From Tenodera sinensis (Eukaryota; Arthropoda; Insecta; Mantodea; Mantidae), in assembly GCA_030765045.1 (NCBI GenBank), contig CM060964.1, positions 315,756,628-315,820,627 of the forward strand: a DNA stretch of 64,000 nucleotides, read 5' to 3'. This document shows positions 1 through 11,076 of this stretch, in pieces; the stretch's first letter is position 1, and the number at the start of each line of letters is the position of its first letter. Position numbers and translations under genes: made by a program. Below the pieces are notes generated by a model, which had not been told where the DNA came from, did not search any database, and was given only the letters and a program-made list of their open reading frames with translations.

Positions 1-2007
1 TTCCTGCATACCCCTTGTCTAAAAGCTACCTTCGCCAGTCGCAAAATTGGGTTTATGTGTCTCAGCTTGTTGACTGAATGCGGTGACATTTGCTAAAGGG
101 GGCACGGGAAAATTAAACGAGCAAGTTCATATGGAATAAAGTTAGACATTCGACTTTCTCATATGCATCCTTATAAAGGTAGACACATTCACATGCGGAA
201 AAAATTAGTGGGTGTGCAGTTGCGAGTATGCGATCACCCAGGAACTGCCACTGTATGCAATATAATATGTTTTATATAATCTAATCTGATCAACAAACAA
301 AAAATTTTCATTTATCACATTGGAACTTTGTACATTATGCAGGAATTATTGAAGTAAAATTAAGGTCAACATAGAGCATTAAAAGACTAAATAATTTACT
401 ACAAAATACAATAAAATAAGTTTACTTCCATATATCATTATACTGACACTTCATATTTTTACAGCCTTACTCACAGAGATTTAAAAATTGGTTAGATGTA
501 ATTTATGCACATGATTCATGGTGTCATTAACCAGAGGGACAGAATGCTACAGGAGATCATATTCATAAGAATAGGTGAAACTATTAGCCCTCTGATGACT
601 TATTTTATGTTAAAAGTACGGTAGCTAAAATGTAGACTAGTATTAACAGCAAGACCAAAACTCCCTGTATCATTGTTATACACTACAGTTACATGTGTGT
701 GAAAACTAATAAACGTAGTATCTTATCAACACCAAGTACTGAAAAGTGACATCCTCAATCTTATGTCTGAATAACATTCAAGCTACTCCCTTCAAGAAAT
801 CTTTGGCTTCATATTAAAATATTTTATTTATGTACATTAACACTCAAATATTTATCTATATTTAGTATAGTAACTTACAATAGTTTAAGTAATTCATTAA
901 ATAAAAAAAAGTACGTAAATTTGCACTCTTGAAGGAAGTTGCTCGCAAGCAGCACCACTTTTTCTTTGGATGCCATTTTAACAATAAAAGTTTTAGTTAG
1001 CTAAGCAACAGTAAGAACATACAAAAGCAAAATGTTTTCATACTTAAGAAACTTGGAAGAAAACTATCCATGCTTTGTTGGAATATGACAATTAACACCC
1101 TAAATTCCTCCAACTCCCTTTTTTAATAACCATGTTACTTCTGATAGCCACTGGCCTAAAATCACACTTATCTAGCAAAACTTAAAAAAATGTCATAACT
1201 ATCAGTAACTATATTTCTTGAACACATTTCAAATTATTAACAAATTAATGCATTCAACAAACTAACATTCTTACAAATATTGCATTACACACTCGGAAAT
1301 TTATTTTGTGCAAAAACAAGAAGGATGTACGCAGCAATGGGAATGGGAAAAACCACTGGTGGTACATCTCAGCAAACATCCACAATAACATTTTTGAACA
1401 TGCATCCAGTGATTCCATTAAGATAGAAGGTAGATTTCAGTTTGCAATACATGAACTTGTGTTTTTACACAAAATTGTGAATTAGAAAAATGTTCTGCTT
1501 ATCTCAAAACATTTAAATTTCATATAGATTTATGCAGGCTACAAGCTACCTGAAGGGAAGACAACATGTTTCAGGTACAGCATATTATGATTGCTCCAAT
1601 ACAACCACCTCAAACAACCAAAATTAATCCTTTTTATTTTTTACAACATATTTTAAAAATAACGCCCATAATCTCTTACTTCAGTTCCATCTCAGGTGTA
1701 ATAGCCTCAAATAACAATGTAAAACAATTAGGTTTTAGAAATTGCATAGATGAAATATATTTAATATCATGCTACTCTACCATATTCAGCCGAATAGCTA
1801 GAAAAAATTACTTCAAACCTTTGTACATTTTATGTCATGCATGCTATAAAAAGTCTAGTCAATTTTTGTTATAATAGGCAATATATACTTAAGAAATTAA
1901 AATTTTACAAGCCACATTGACGAAACACATATACAAAATTTTTGTAATTAATATATCATTTGCCTCAGGTCCAGGTAGCTGGTAGCAAAAGAAGTTACCA
2001 TTTTTGT
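1..2007. other. AT-rich non-coding region, probable 3' UTR or flank
   Basis: No convincing coding region is visible. The stretch is AT-rich and lies directly downstream of the minus-strand Pro/Tyr-rich exon that ends at 2008, so at least part of it is probably the 3' untranslated region of that gene. Several TTTATT motifs (AATAAA on the minus strand, for example near 820) could serve as polyadenylation signals, but none can be chosen from sequence alone. The short plus-strand frame at 1566-1874 has no recognisable domain. Confidence 0.45.
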
Positions 2008-2432
2008 TTACACTATCTCACTAGGTCTGTTAGTGGGGTAATAGTAGTACTGGTATGGCTGGGCATGTGTTGGGTAGTGTTGATTGTACTGATAAGGATT
2101 GTAGTAATAAGGTGGTGGAGCAGCCCAATTAAAATACGGTGGAGGTACCATCATTTGAGGAGTATACTGCAGTGGGGGTGGGGGTGGGGGTGGTGTTTGT
2201 GGTATCCAATAGGGTGGCATAACACCGTACATTGGCTGTACTGGGTAGTGAGGACCCATGTTGTAAATACCCACAGGCCAGGGTGAAAGAGGTTGAGGCA
2301 GTGGTACAGATTGGTGCTGGTTAGGAATATAACCGCTGTTGATATAAGGTTCATGAAGCTATGCTCTACCAGGTACTGGTTCCTTTGGCTCAGGCTTGGG
2401 CTTGGGCCCGGTCTCGGTGTTGCAGGGATCAT
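2008..2432 (-). CDS. Terminal exon of a Pro/Tyr-rich host protein, with an in-frame TAG
   Basis: The minus strand shows a good splice acceptor (pyrimidine-rich tract then TTGCAG) just above 2432. After two bases of a split codon there are 23 codons (DPCNTETGPKPKPEPKEPVP and three more), then TAG at 2361-2359, then 116 further codons in the same frame to TAA at 2010-2008. The second part is plainly protein-like: a run of seven prolines, then tyrosine-rich stretches such as NPYQYNQHYP and QPYQYYYYP, ending RPSEIV. Such low-complexity tails are common in RNA-binding and scaffold proteins, but I do not recognise the family. The TAG could mean translational readthrough, a nonsense allele, a pseudogene or an assembly error. 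No upstream exon could be linked with certainty. A second frame is also open across 2151-2453 but its composition looks like a shadow. Confidence 0.6.
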
Positions 2433-2737
2433 CTGCAACAATGACAAATACACGTTTTAGGAAATGGACCCAAGTCTGTGTGATATACAGTATAACACTA
2501 ATGAATAACAGGAACATTTACTGACGTACAAGATTGTGTCTAGCCAGACAGCCAAAGTTTTCAAATACCTCATAAATTTCCTTACAGCCAAAGTGAATAA
2601 TTAAACATTCACTGTGTTGTGTGCATCAATGAGGTAAATATCTCTCCTTTTATCTAATTCATGATTTATAAGCTTTTTAACATACTGGTTCAGTGGATTT
2701 TTACCCTCTCAACTACAAACTTAGAAGTAAAGGAAGT

Positions 2738-3053
2738 ATTGTATTCCATCCAAAAACATGATGCTGAGATTTCACTGGAAATGCATCTTTAGAGATCCCA
2801 AAACCAGCAAAAGCATATTTAGAAAAAGGTCCATGTCTATATGGGTGTCTGTCTACAAGCAGAGTACCAAACTCAAAAACGGAAACTTGGTCAAATACAA
2901 AACTTGGTATTTAAGATAAGGAACTCCCAAGGATGCAGCACATAGATTTAGAATAAAACCACCCCCACACAAACTACCCATTAAAGCGAAAGTTTTACTT
3001 ATTTTTTATTTTCTCAAAAATGGCCCTAACAATTTTGATTAAAATATTATATG
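2738..3053 (-). repeat. Repeat A, partial old copy
   Basis: This matches the 3' half of the ~850-bp dispersed Repeat A in reverse orientation. It runs from the block with the TTGTATTCCA and GAGATTTCAC motifs, through the short CTGTCT tract and the AAAAACGGAAA block, to TTTTGATTAAAATATTA. It is more diverged than the copies at 27 kb and 33 kb, so it is probably older. The boundary near 3053 is approximate. Confidence 0.6.
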
Positions 3054-3460
3054 TTTAACCTACTTTCATGATAAAATACCAACAGTCAAATAATTCCGAA
3101 CTGGTTGCACAGTTACCAATTTTATGAAAGAACATTATTGGAGCTCTAAGAAACCTAACATTTGAGAGGTAGAATCTTCCTCTCAAACATTGCCCACACA
3201 CGGCTTGTGTGTTTAAAAACACCAACAGTAAGTTTGTTGGCATAAATAAATAATAATTACAACCTAATATTGTTCATGAAGTACCCCTTCATGACAAAAA
3301 ATTGGTGTATGGTGCGCCATTAGTGGAGGAAGAGTTAGAGAGCAAATTTTTTTCAAGTCAACAGTTGACGCCAGTATATACATGAATACAATTTTGCCCC
3401 CCCACCCCCCAGAGAGTTAACAGACAGGAAGCGTGATTTTGTCTTTTTTCAATAAGGCTC
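3054..3460. other. Non-coding repeat debris
   Basis: No supported gene. The segment at about 3220-3260 contains, on the minus strand, a stretch with CAACAAACTTACTGTTGG that recurs at 40665-40690 next to a Penelope-like foldback, so it is probably the tail of a dispersed repeat. A C-rich run lies at about 3398-3412. Confidence 0.4.
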
Positions 3461-3469
3461 TGCAATAAC

Positions 3470-3790
3470 TTAAAGGGCCAGTCTTTCAATGAGAACAATT
3501 GAAACTGTGTTTCAGGACAGAGTTATTAGTAGATTTGTGGCCCCCTCAGTCCCTGACCTAACCTCCTGTGATTTCTATCTCTGGGTTGACTTAAAACAAA
3601 GCATACAAGACAAACCCACACACCCTACAAGAATTAAAACCAAATATCTGTCAGGAAATTGCCAGCATTTCTCAACGTGAATTACAGTAAGTGATGGATA
3701 GTTTCCTACAGAGGTGCCAAAATGTATGGACGACAGTGGCCAGTTTCAGCCTCTCCTTTCATAAAGTTGGTTAGTAAAGCCTTTGAAAGA
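3470..3790 (+). pseudogene. Decayed mariner/IS630-type transposase, C-terminal part
   Basis: The translation from 3489 contains a fragment reading VPDLTSCDFYLWVDLKQ followed by QDKPTHPTRIKTKY, which matches the C-terminal catalytic region of mariner/IS630 transposases (typically SPDLTPCDFFLWGYLK, with the last D as the third catalytic residue). A later frame around 3690-3770 continues with VMDSFLQRCQ, the expected C-terminal helix. Stop codons and a frame change show that it is dead. The N-terminal half and the terminal repeats were not found, so this is a fragment. Confidence 0.65.
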
Positions 3791-4120
3791 AGTTTTAAAA
3801 ATGTTGTATGGTTTCATCAGCATCTTTCTATGATAGTGGCAGACGGCAACCAGTGCCGAGGGGGTGGACAGGCAAAACACCACGCAGGCAGTTTGGAACT
3901 TTTTGACTCTCTTGATACAAATTTTCTGGGAATGGCTTTTAAGTCCTCTTTACTGAGAATGACTTTTATGTAATTGGTAAACCATAAAAGATAGACAAAA
4001 TCTTATTCCAGAAAAAATTTAGATCTTTCTCTTCTCCTGTAAAGAGAAGAGACTTTCAAAGCCATTGCATACCAATTGTCTTTTAAAAGATTTGATTATC
4101 ACTTTAGCTTACTGTATTAT

Positions 4121-4948
4121 CATGAGGGTAATCCCAAAAGTTAGGTATCCAAAGCACTGGGGCTGCAGAGAAACTTTGTGTGGCTGTTGGCCACACTGTT
4201 GTGTTTGTTACTTTCCTCACTCTCTACAAAAACCATCACACAACCACTGGGGCATTTAGCCTTGGCTTGGCAGGCAGTTGTAACGGAGTTTCAGCTTGCC
4301 ACTACCACCAGATGCAAAGTTTATGTAGATTTTTGCTTTTTGAATGCAAAAAGTATTAAACCAATCAACATTTAAAGAAAGTGTATGGATGTCAAAAATG
4401 TCTGCAAGTAGTGTAGAAACCAAACAACAATCATGTGAATGGTGGCATTCCAACCCATCCAAGCAGTGAAAATTCTAAAGAACACCGTCTGGTAATCTTA
4501 ATGCAACTGTGTTTTTGGATCATGGCTCCTGGGACAACAATAAATGTAGCCAGGATTGTGAGACACTAAAAAAACTCAGACAGGCAGTTCAGAACCAAAG
4601 AAAAGGAATGTTGGGCAAGGCCATAAGCTTTCTCCAGGACAATGCACTCCGTCCATCAAACCACAGATCTTCTTTGGATGGGGCATCATCATCTATCCAC
4701 CTTATAGTCCAGACTTAGCACACAAAGACTAACACTTGTTTCCCAAGTTGAAAGAACACTGGCTGGAAAGCACTTTAGCGATGAGGTGGTTGACGTGGGC
4801 ATACAAAAATAAATCAAATGAAATGATGCTTATGTGGAAAGGTAGAAGAATGTTCAAGCTTAAAAACTATGTACCATGTATCGAAAATAAATGTTTCTTT
4901 ACATTTTTACAAAAAATAATTGACCTTACTTTCTGGATTGCCCTCGTA
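4121..4948 (+). mobile_element. Internally deleted mariner element with TIRs
   Basis: Terminal inverted repeats are visible: TGAGGGTAATCCCAAAAG near 4123 and, on the other strand at 4947, CGAGGGCAATCCAGAAAG, both followed by TAAGGT/TTAGGT. Between them a broken transposase can be read: CETLKKLRQAVQNQRKGML, then a DNA-binding/catalytic remnant QDNALRP (normally HDNARPH), then FPKLKEHW. This order matches the SETMAR-type mariner transposase. At about 830 bp it is shorter than a complete ~1.3-kb mariner, because the N-terminal half is missing. It is immobile on its own. Confidence 0.75.
4500..4900 (+). pseudogene. Mariner transposase remnant (SETMAR type)
   Basis: This is the coding remnant inside the 4121-4948 element. 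Recognisable blocks in order are CETLKKLRQAVQNQRKGM (4557-4610), the degenerate second catalytic aspartate block (4636-4655), a YSPDLA-like remnant near 4700-4720, and FPKLKEHW at 4739. Several frame changes and stop codons interrupt it. In a working mariner this protein binds the terminal repeats and cuts and rejoins DNA with a D,D34D triad; here the triad is not intact. Confidence 0.7.
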
Positions 4949-5565
4949 CCTGTAACAAAATGTGTAATGACAATTTATCTATATTCACAAAATGTAGATA
5001 GAATAAGCTTTAGTAAAAATGGTTTATAGAAGAGAGAGTAAAGAAAATAAAGGAAGTGCAATATATTTGACTTCTTTGACACATGGATAGAATTCCTATC
5101 TTGCAAGTACAACATAGAATCTACTTTGACTTTCAATTTATATAAATACTAACTCCTTATTTGCATAATGAAATGAAATCCAGTCTAAGAGCTCTTGAAG
5201 TAGAAACAAAATTATTACTTCAAATTAAAAAAAAAAAAAAAAAAAAGAAAAAGAAAAAGAAAAGGAGAGTGAGAATAAATAAAAGCTCATATGTTTGAAT
5301 TAGGCTTTTTCTTTTATTTTTACACAGATTGTGGTTTTGTAGCAGCTGCAAGTTGTAGGGGTAGTCCTGAATGTGATGGAAATTTTGGTTATGTTAAAAG
5401 ATGGAAAGTATAAGATGTAATATTATATGCCGGACGACTTGTTCTTGCAGATTTCTTGAAACTGACACCAATAGAACTTATTTTTGTCCAGCATAGCATA
5501 ATACTTTTATGGTAAATTGAAATTTAAAATACTAGAATGTTCTGTGCAGCAAATGGACAAAAATT
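4949..5565. other. Non-coding, with A-rich tract
   Basis: No gene is visible. An A-rich tract at about 5228-5265 (a run of A followed by AAAAG units) could be the tail of a retroposed element, but no body could be assigned to it. Confidence 0.4.
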
Positions 5566-5701
5566 TCATGTGTTGCACTCACAGGACTCTCTGCTCTTGT
5601 ACAAACTACTCTTAAAAACGCTTAATTCCTAATTCCACTTCATGTAAACTGAGTTAAACATTTGCAGAAATTATACTATTGCTAATTTTCTTGTAGGGAA
5701 A
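5566..5701 (+). repeat. Repeat A copy, 5' part, interrupted by LTR element A
   Basis: Begins with the conserved GTGTTGCACTCACAGGACT block and ends at TTTTCTTGTAGGGAAA, where LTR element A starts. The same repeat resumes at 11077 with GAAAGGAGAATA and continues to about 11590. The four bases GAAA occur on both sides, as expected for a target-site duplication. The interrupted copy shows that Repeat A is older than LTR element A. Confidence 0.75.
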
Positions 5702-6352
5702 TGAGACAGAATATTAGAAGACCCCAAAAGAAAATTGTTTATGTGAATATTTGTTAAGAGTGTAATTTATTTTTGATGTTGGTATGAGATGGTCAAATGA
5801 CGAAAATGTGTTACTAATGTTCATTGTTACAAACAATTAAGTTTGTTTAAAGACATCATAAATATTTCCATATTTAATTTTAATATACATATATGTATAA
5901 ATATTAGAATTATATGTGTTCAATATTAATAGCAAAGGGAGAATAGCTAAAGATCGCTTCCCTAACAATGCGGGAACTATTTGATGAACGCATACGCGGA
6001 TGTATACGAGAAAGGTAGTATCACATGAGGTGACGCTGGACTCCTTTCACTAGCGCCTAAATATTCAAGGAGATAAGACGTATTTTGGTAGCGTGTGAAC
6101 ATTGTAGAACGTTTACCAGACTTTCATCAAGCTTTTGTTCCACTTTTTGAAAAAGTGGAAAGACTTAAATAATCTAAAATGGTGCTAAGAGGATTTATTT
6201 AAATGTAAAATAGAGAAAAAGTGTTAATAAAATAATACATTGTGGTGAAGAAACATCGTGTGATTTTTCATTCCATCCGTTATGACGCCCTGAGGGAAAT
6301 AAGAGCCACATCGCTCAAAATTGAAGCAACACTTCAATAAAAAACAGCACCA
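5702..6352 (+). repeat. 5' LTR of element A
   Basis: 651 bp, almost identical to 10427-11076, with only a few differences such as an extra A near 6341. It starts TGAGACAG and ends GCACCA. An AT-rich block around 5872-5905 (ATATACATATATGTATAA) may hold promoter elements, and GTTAATAAAATAA near 6222 resembles a polyadenylation signal. The high identity between the two LTRs points to fairly recent insertion. Confidence 0.88.
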
Positions 6353-6380
6353 AATGGCTTACCCAAGCGTGGAGCACGAA
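6353..6380 (+). promoter_or_regulatory. Candidate primer binding site of element A
   Basis: Immediately after the LTR is AATGGCTTACCCAAGCGTGG; element B has AAACAGCTTGCCCAACGTGG at the same place. The shared CCCAACGTGG-like core resembles primer sites that pair with the 3' end of tRNA-Lys, but neither copy matches perfectly and there is a two-base offset from the LTR. The assignment is tentative. Confidence 0.35.
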
Positions 6381-6639
6381 TTTTGGATGGAATGGAAATC
6401 TACGGGAAATGAACTTAAGCAAAACACCAAGTGACGCCAAATCTTCGTGCCAAAAAGAAAGAAGACGCCATTAGAACATCGTTTGAAATTTACGACTTCG
6501 AGAACACCGATGAAGGGATAATCAACGCGGGAAAACACCAGAGATCGTCTAGCAAACTCAGCCACCCAGGAGACGCACGTAACTGGATAAATCAACGAGA
6601 AAAAAAGTAGGACCAAAAATTTTTAGTTTCATATTCATT

Positions 6640-8632
6640 TTATTTTTATGTTACTGCGAAGCGGCAAAATAGTAGGACTTTTAAGCTAAAGTGAACTGAA
6701 TAAAGAAACTAAAATGTTGCAAAAAGAGAGAGATCTAGTAACAGGAGTAGGGGAAGGGGCAGATAGGCCTAGTTATCAAATAGAACCAGAAAGCGAGGAA
6801 CAGGTAGCAATAGGAAAAGACCAAAGCTTATTAATGATCATGTTTGAAAGACTAGAACAAAGTTTAAGTCAGAAAATAGGAGTGAGACAGGACTTAGAAA
6901 ATAATAAAAAAGAAGTAGGTCAGAAACTAGAACAGAATAAGGAAGAGATAGGTCAGAAAGTGGAGGAAGTGAGACAGGACTTAGAATAGAAAATAGAATT
7001 AGGAAGACAGAACTTAGAACAGAAAATAGAATTAGGAAGACAGGAGTGTAAGGAAAATATGAAGGTAATGGAAACTAATTTAAAATTAGTACATAAAAAC
7101 ATAAATGAGACAAAGGAAGCTTTAGAAGCTAGGATAGAAATCATAGGAGATAGGATGGGAAAAATTGAATCGGAAATGAGAGAAAATAAGATTGTATTAG
7201 AAGGAGAAATTGGTAGATGTAGAGATGAAATAACTGAGTGTAATGCAAGTGTAGACTGTAAGATTACAAATGTAAAAGCAGAAATAACTGAGGAATTAAG
7301 GAAAGAGATTGAGGTAGTAAAAAAAGACATTATTAATGAAACTGTAGAACAAATTGTAATTCCTAAAATTAAGACAATGAATGATGTGATGCGTTCACAA
7401 CAGGATGCTATAAATGATATGAAACAAAGCCACTTAGAAATAAAGAATGATTTAAAATCAATTTGTGAAGAAATGAAAAAAGGGAAAGAAAGTTTGGCTA
7501 ATGTAAATGATGTGAATGCACTACAAAGGCAAAATGATTTAGATGTAAGTAATGTACAAGATGAGAGTTATTTGAATGATATACAAAATGTTGACTCACC
7601 ATACAGAGAAAGAGGTTCACAATTAAACAATGACACAACACACAACACATGCTACACCAACAGCATACTACATGAAATCACACCACCTACATTTGACGGG
7701 GAGAAGGGAGACGATCCAAAACTCTTTGTTAAAGAGATGGAAGAGTATTTTAAAGTGAAAAGGATACCAAATGAGCTTAGGATGATGATAAGGAAAGCTT
7801 AAAAAACAAAGCATTAGAATGGCTTAGGTTAACACTAGCTGGTCATGAATCATATAGCTCATTCAGAAATCTATTCCTATCAAGGTATTGGGGCCCAGCT
7901 AAGCAAACCCAAACTAGGGTAGAGCTAGCGACAGGAAGATATGATCCAACCAAAGGGTTATCGCTAGTCGATTATTTTATGAAAGTAGCCAACAAAGGGA
8001 AGCTATTAGACCCTAACCTGTCGGAAGCAGAGTTAATTACCAGCATAACAAGACATTTCCCAGACACCGTGAGAACAGGGTTAATTGTTGAGAGACCAGT
8101 AGATTTTGCAGACATGATAGAATTATTAACAGCCTTCAAAACACAAAATGGTCGGCCTAATGAACATTGACATAGAAACGGTCATCCAAACTCACCTATC
8201 TTAAGTAGGAGCACGGCTACAAACAACCAGAATGAGAGAGAAGATAGAAATACTAGGAGCACCCATGACAGGGGGAGAGGGGCACACCATTTCCCACAAC
8301 CACACAATCATGGCGAAAGAATGGAGAACACGAGACAGCGGTACCACGACACAATACCGAGTGGTGAATCGAGATACCAAATGCATAGATATGATCAGGG
8401 GAGACCAGGAGACCGTACCCATCAAGTGAATCACATACAATTCTGTAGGGAATATTTAAACAGCCAAAGGTCGTCATACAATAAGGGTTCACACCAAAGG
8501 GGCAGAAACCAATGGAACACCGGCAACGTAAGACAACAGGAACAGAATGAAAATGTGCCGAATAGGACTGATATTGCACAGAATACAGAAACAACAACCA
8601 CCACTAACACTCAGGGAAATTACCACAACTAA
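6640..8632 (+). pseudogene. gag: Broken gag of element A
   Basis: Comparison with the longer gag of element B shows the same reading order: an N-terminal MLLRSGK-like start near 6649, a long Lys/Glu/Gln-rich coiled coil (about 6830-7500), a capsid-like domain with PTFDGEKGDDPKLF and LVDYFMKVANKGKL (about 7680-8150), and a basic Arg/Asn/Gln-rich tail to 8632. Lesions include an early stop near 6686, a CAG-to-TAG type stop at 6987-6989, a short deletion that shifts the frame at about 7795, and TGA at 8168-8170. Gag would form the particle that packages element RNA. Beyond 8170 the basic tail is in one continuous frame, unlike in element B. This copy cannot make full-length Gag. Confidence 0.8.
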
Positions 8633-8853
8633 GTTCGTCTCAATCGAGTTGACCAACACAAACCTAAGGGATTGACAATTGACATCGACACCATGATGGC
8701 TACACAAAGAGAAAATGGAACTACTGTACACTGGACCGCTGGTCATAACAAAACAGCTGGGTGACCATACGTATGAGCTACAGAATACAAATGGCAAGTT
8801 GGTAGGAAGATACCATAAAAATAAATTAAAACCATACAAAGAAAGGACCAAAT
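8633..8853 (+). pseudogene. Integrase C-terminal remnant of element A
   Basis: Directly after the gag tail the sequence jumps to the end of pol: first AAGTTCGTCTCAATCGA, then a second junction at about 8707, then a frame reading YTGPLVITKQLG-like and HTYELQNTNGKLVGRYHKNK and ending at 8851. This is the same C-terminal integrase tail that element B retains at 51700-51833. Protease, reverse transcriptase, RNase H and the integrase core are gone. The two junctions show that more than one deletion occurred. Confidence 0.7.
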
Positions 8854-9599
8854 AGTCTTTGCCAACAAACATGTAAGGCAGGAATAGTAGAGATGATGGA
8901 AAATAATAATTTTTAATGGGTTACTTATAGAAGATTATGTTCAGATTGGAAAATACAACAAGAAAGAAAATCAACATAGTCATTGGCTATATTGACCACC
9001 AAGAGCATTGTCAACAAAGACAGATGAGGACACTGATTGTCATTAAAGAAGTGAATTATAGCGACGGAAAACAATGTGTTTTTGACATAAGGATGTCAGG
9101 GACAAAAAATAAAAGGGAATCAATTGTGATGACATAGATAAAATATTTTTCACATAAGGGTGTCAAGGGTGAATTAAGAAGAAAAATAATATAGTTGCAG
9201 AATAATTATAAATATAGAAGTTTTCTCTTATAGAGATAAGAGATAAAGAGGTGACAATTACCGAAGTAAGAAAAACCATAGAAAAGCAATGCCCATGAAT
9301 TAAGATGGATATAGCCAATGCTAAGCTTGAAGAAATGTTGAACTAAACAATAGTGAATAAGGACCCAATTACACAATGGTACTATTCGTAACATCAGAGT
9401 TTAAGAATTGACTCAATGACCTGCCTATACATAATAAGCTTGCAAGACAGAGGACAAAGAAATGAATAAAATTGCCATAAATGTGATCATAATCATTAGC
9501 TCAAGATTTGTATCCTGTTTTTCTCTCCTCATAACAAGGAACATAAGTCAAAAGGCACACAATAAACCATGATACACTTAAAAAGTAATGTTTGTGTCA

Positions 9600-9700
9600 A
9601 TGTCAAATGTATAATAACTGAATATGTGTTGTATAATAACTGAATATGTGTTGTATAATAACTGAATATGTGTTGTATAGTAACAGAATATGTGAAATTT
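9600..9700 (+). repeat. 22-bp tandem array in element A
   Basis: Four tandem units of about 22 bp carrying ATAATAACTGAATATGTG lie in the 3' non-coding part of the element, before the 3' LTR. Element B has a longer, more variable version of the array. The position, subterminal and upstream of the purine tract, is shared by both copies. Confidence 0.85.
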
Positions 9701-9788
9701 ATAAAGACATGCTGTGTTATACCAAAACAAAAGACAAAAACATACAGCAAAGAAGACTGTAAAGAAAAAAGTATTGTACAAAGTGATT

Positions 9789-10334
9789 TTTTTTTTTTTT
9801 TTTAATTTATTTATTATTTGAAGTCGCTTCAACATAAAAGTCATATCGCGACTAAACATTGAGGGGAAAAAAAAAAAAAAAAAAAAGGAGGAAACATATC
9901 ATGAAGTTTACAATGAGTTTAAATATTAAGTTTGCATGCTTTGATGAACTTGATTATTTTCTTATGATACTGTTGATCACCCAAAGCTAGCTGAAGGTTC
10001 TCAGGAATTCCATACTGAAGTCGCTGGTGAGTGTATCTTGGGCAAACAGTGAGCAGATGCTGAACGGTAAGAGTAGAATCACACAGAGTACATTTAGGAG
10101 GAAGTTCACGGGACAGAATGTAGGAGTGAGTAAGCGCAGTGTGGCCAATGCATAATCGGGTTATTAGCACCTGGTCTCGCCGGGTTAGTGTTGTAATTGT
10201 TGTGGAGAGGTTAGGTATTGGACAGATATCATGCAGTTTGCTGTTGGATGTAGTTGTCCAATCTGTCTTCCATCGGTGTAGGATAGTTCTTTTAAGATGC
10301 CGTAAATAGTCTTCATGAGGTAGCTTAAGATCAT
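9789..10334 (-). mobile_element. 5'-truncated LINE inserted in element A
   Basis: The insertion splits sequence that is continuous in element B (AAGTGATT followed by GCATCAG there). Its flanks repeat GTGATT (9783-9788 and 10335-10340), a short target duplication. A poly-T run at 9789-9804 is the poly-A tail of a minus-strand LINE. The coding end, from about 10330 to 9925 on the minus strand, reads TTTLTRRDQVLITRLCIGH and then CTLCDSTLTVQHLLTVCPRY, the zinc-knuckle-like C-terminus of I/R1/jockey-group LINE ORF2. A second A-rich tract lies at about 9868-9888. Confidence 0.85.
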
Positions 10335-10426
10335 GTGATTGTATCAGAGGAATAGGGAGAAATGTTGTATTGTGTTTCAATATTGTAAATATAGGTGACA
10401 ACTTGAAAAACAAAACAAGGGGCATA

Positions 10427-11076
10427 TGAGACAGAATATTAGAAGACCCCAAAAGAAAATCGTTTATGTGAATATTTGTTAACAGTGTAATTTATTTTTG
10501 ATGTTGGTATGAGATGGTCAAATGACGAAAATGTGTTACTAATGTTCATTGTTACAAACAATTAAGTTTGTTTAAAGACATCATAAATATTTCCATATTT
10601 AATTTTAATATACATATATGTATAAATATTAGAATTATATGTGTTCAATATTAATAGCAAAGGGAGAATAGCTAAAGATCGCTTCCCTAACAATGCGGGA
10701 ACTATTTGATGAACGCATACGCGGATGTATACGAGAAAGGTAGTATCACATGAGGTGACGCTGGACTCCTTTCACTAGCGCCTAAATATTCAAGGAGATA
10801 AGACGTATTTTGGTAGCGTGTGAACATTGTAGAACGTTTACCAGACTTTCATCAAGCTTTTGTTCCACTTTTTGAAAAAGTGGAAAGACTTAAATAATCT
10901 AAAATGGTGCTAAGAGGATTTATTTAAATGTAAAATAGAGAAAAAGTGTTAATAAAATAATACATTGTGGTGAAGAAACATCGTGTGATTTTTCATTCCA
11001 TCCGTTATGACGCCCTGAGGGAAATAAGAGCCACATCGCTCAAAATTGAAGCAACACTTTAATAAAAACAGCACCA
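10427..11076 (+). repeat. 3' LTR of element A
   Basis: 650 bp, almost identical to the 5' LTR, preceded by AACAAGGGGCATA, a short purine-rich tract suited to prime plus-strand synthesis. It ends GCACCA and is followed by the duplicated GAAA. Confidence 0.88.

Larger units (their letters stand above)
5702..11076 (+). mobile_element. LTR retrotransposon A (Ty3/Gypsy-like, defective)
   Basis: Two near-identical ~650-bp LTRs (5702-6352 and 10427-11076) begin TGAGACAG and end GCACCA, and are flanked by the 4-bp duplication GAAA (5698-5701 and 11077-11080). Between them lie a possible primer binding site, a broken gag, a short remnant of the integrase C-terminus, a 22-bp tandem array and a purine-rich AAGGGG tract just before the 3' LTR. 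No protease, reverse transcriptase or RNase H is present. The copy is related to element B at 45360 but carries a different, larger internal deletion. A LINE fragment is nested at 9789-10334. A 4-bp duplication fits Ty3/Gypsy-type integration; the gag type also fits, but clade assignment is an inference without RT. Confidence 0.88.

Noticed and set aside
2151..2453. A 100-codon frame overlapping the Pro/Tyr-rich exon.
   Set aside because: Its composition (His/Thr/Leu mixtures, reading the proline codons out of frame) looks like a shadow, while the other frame gives orderly Pro/Tyr repeats.
9919..10452. Host gene encoding a Cys/His protein on the minus strand.
   Set aside because: The motif order matches a LINE ORF2 C-terminus, and its boundaries (poly-A, GTGATT duplication) show it is an insertion.
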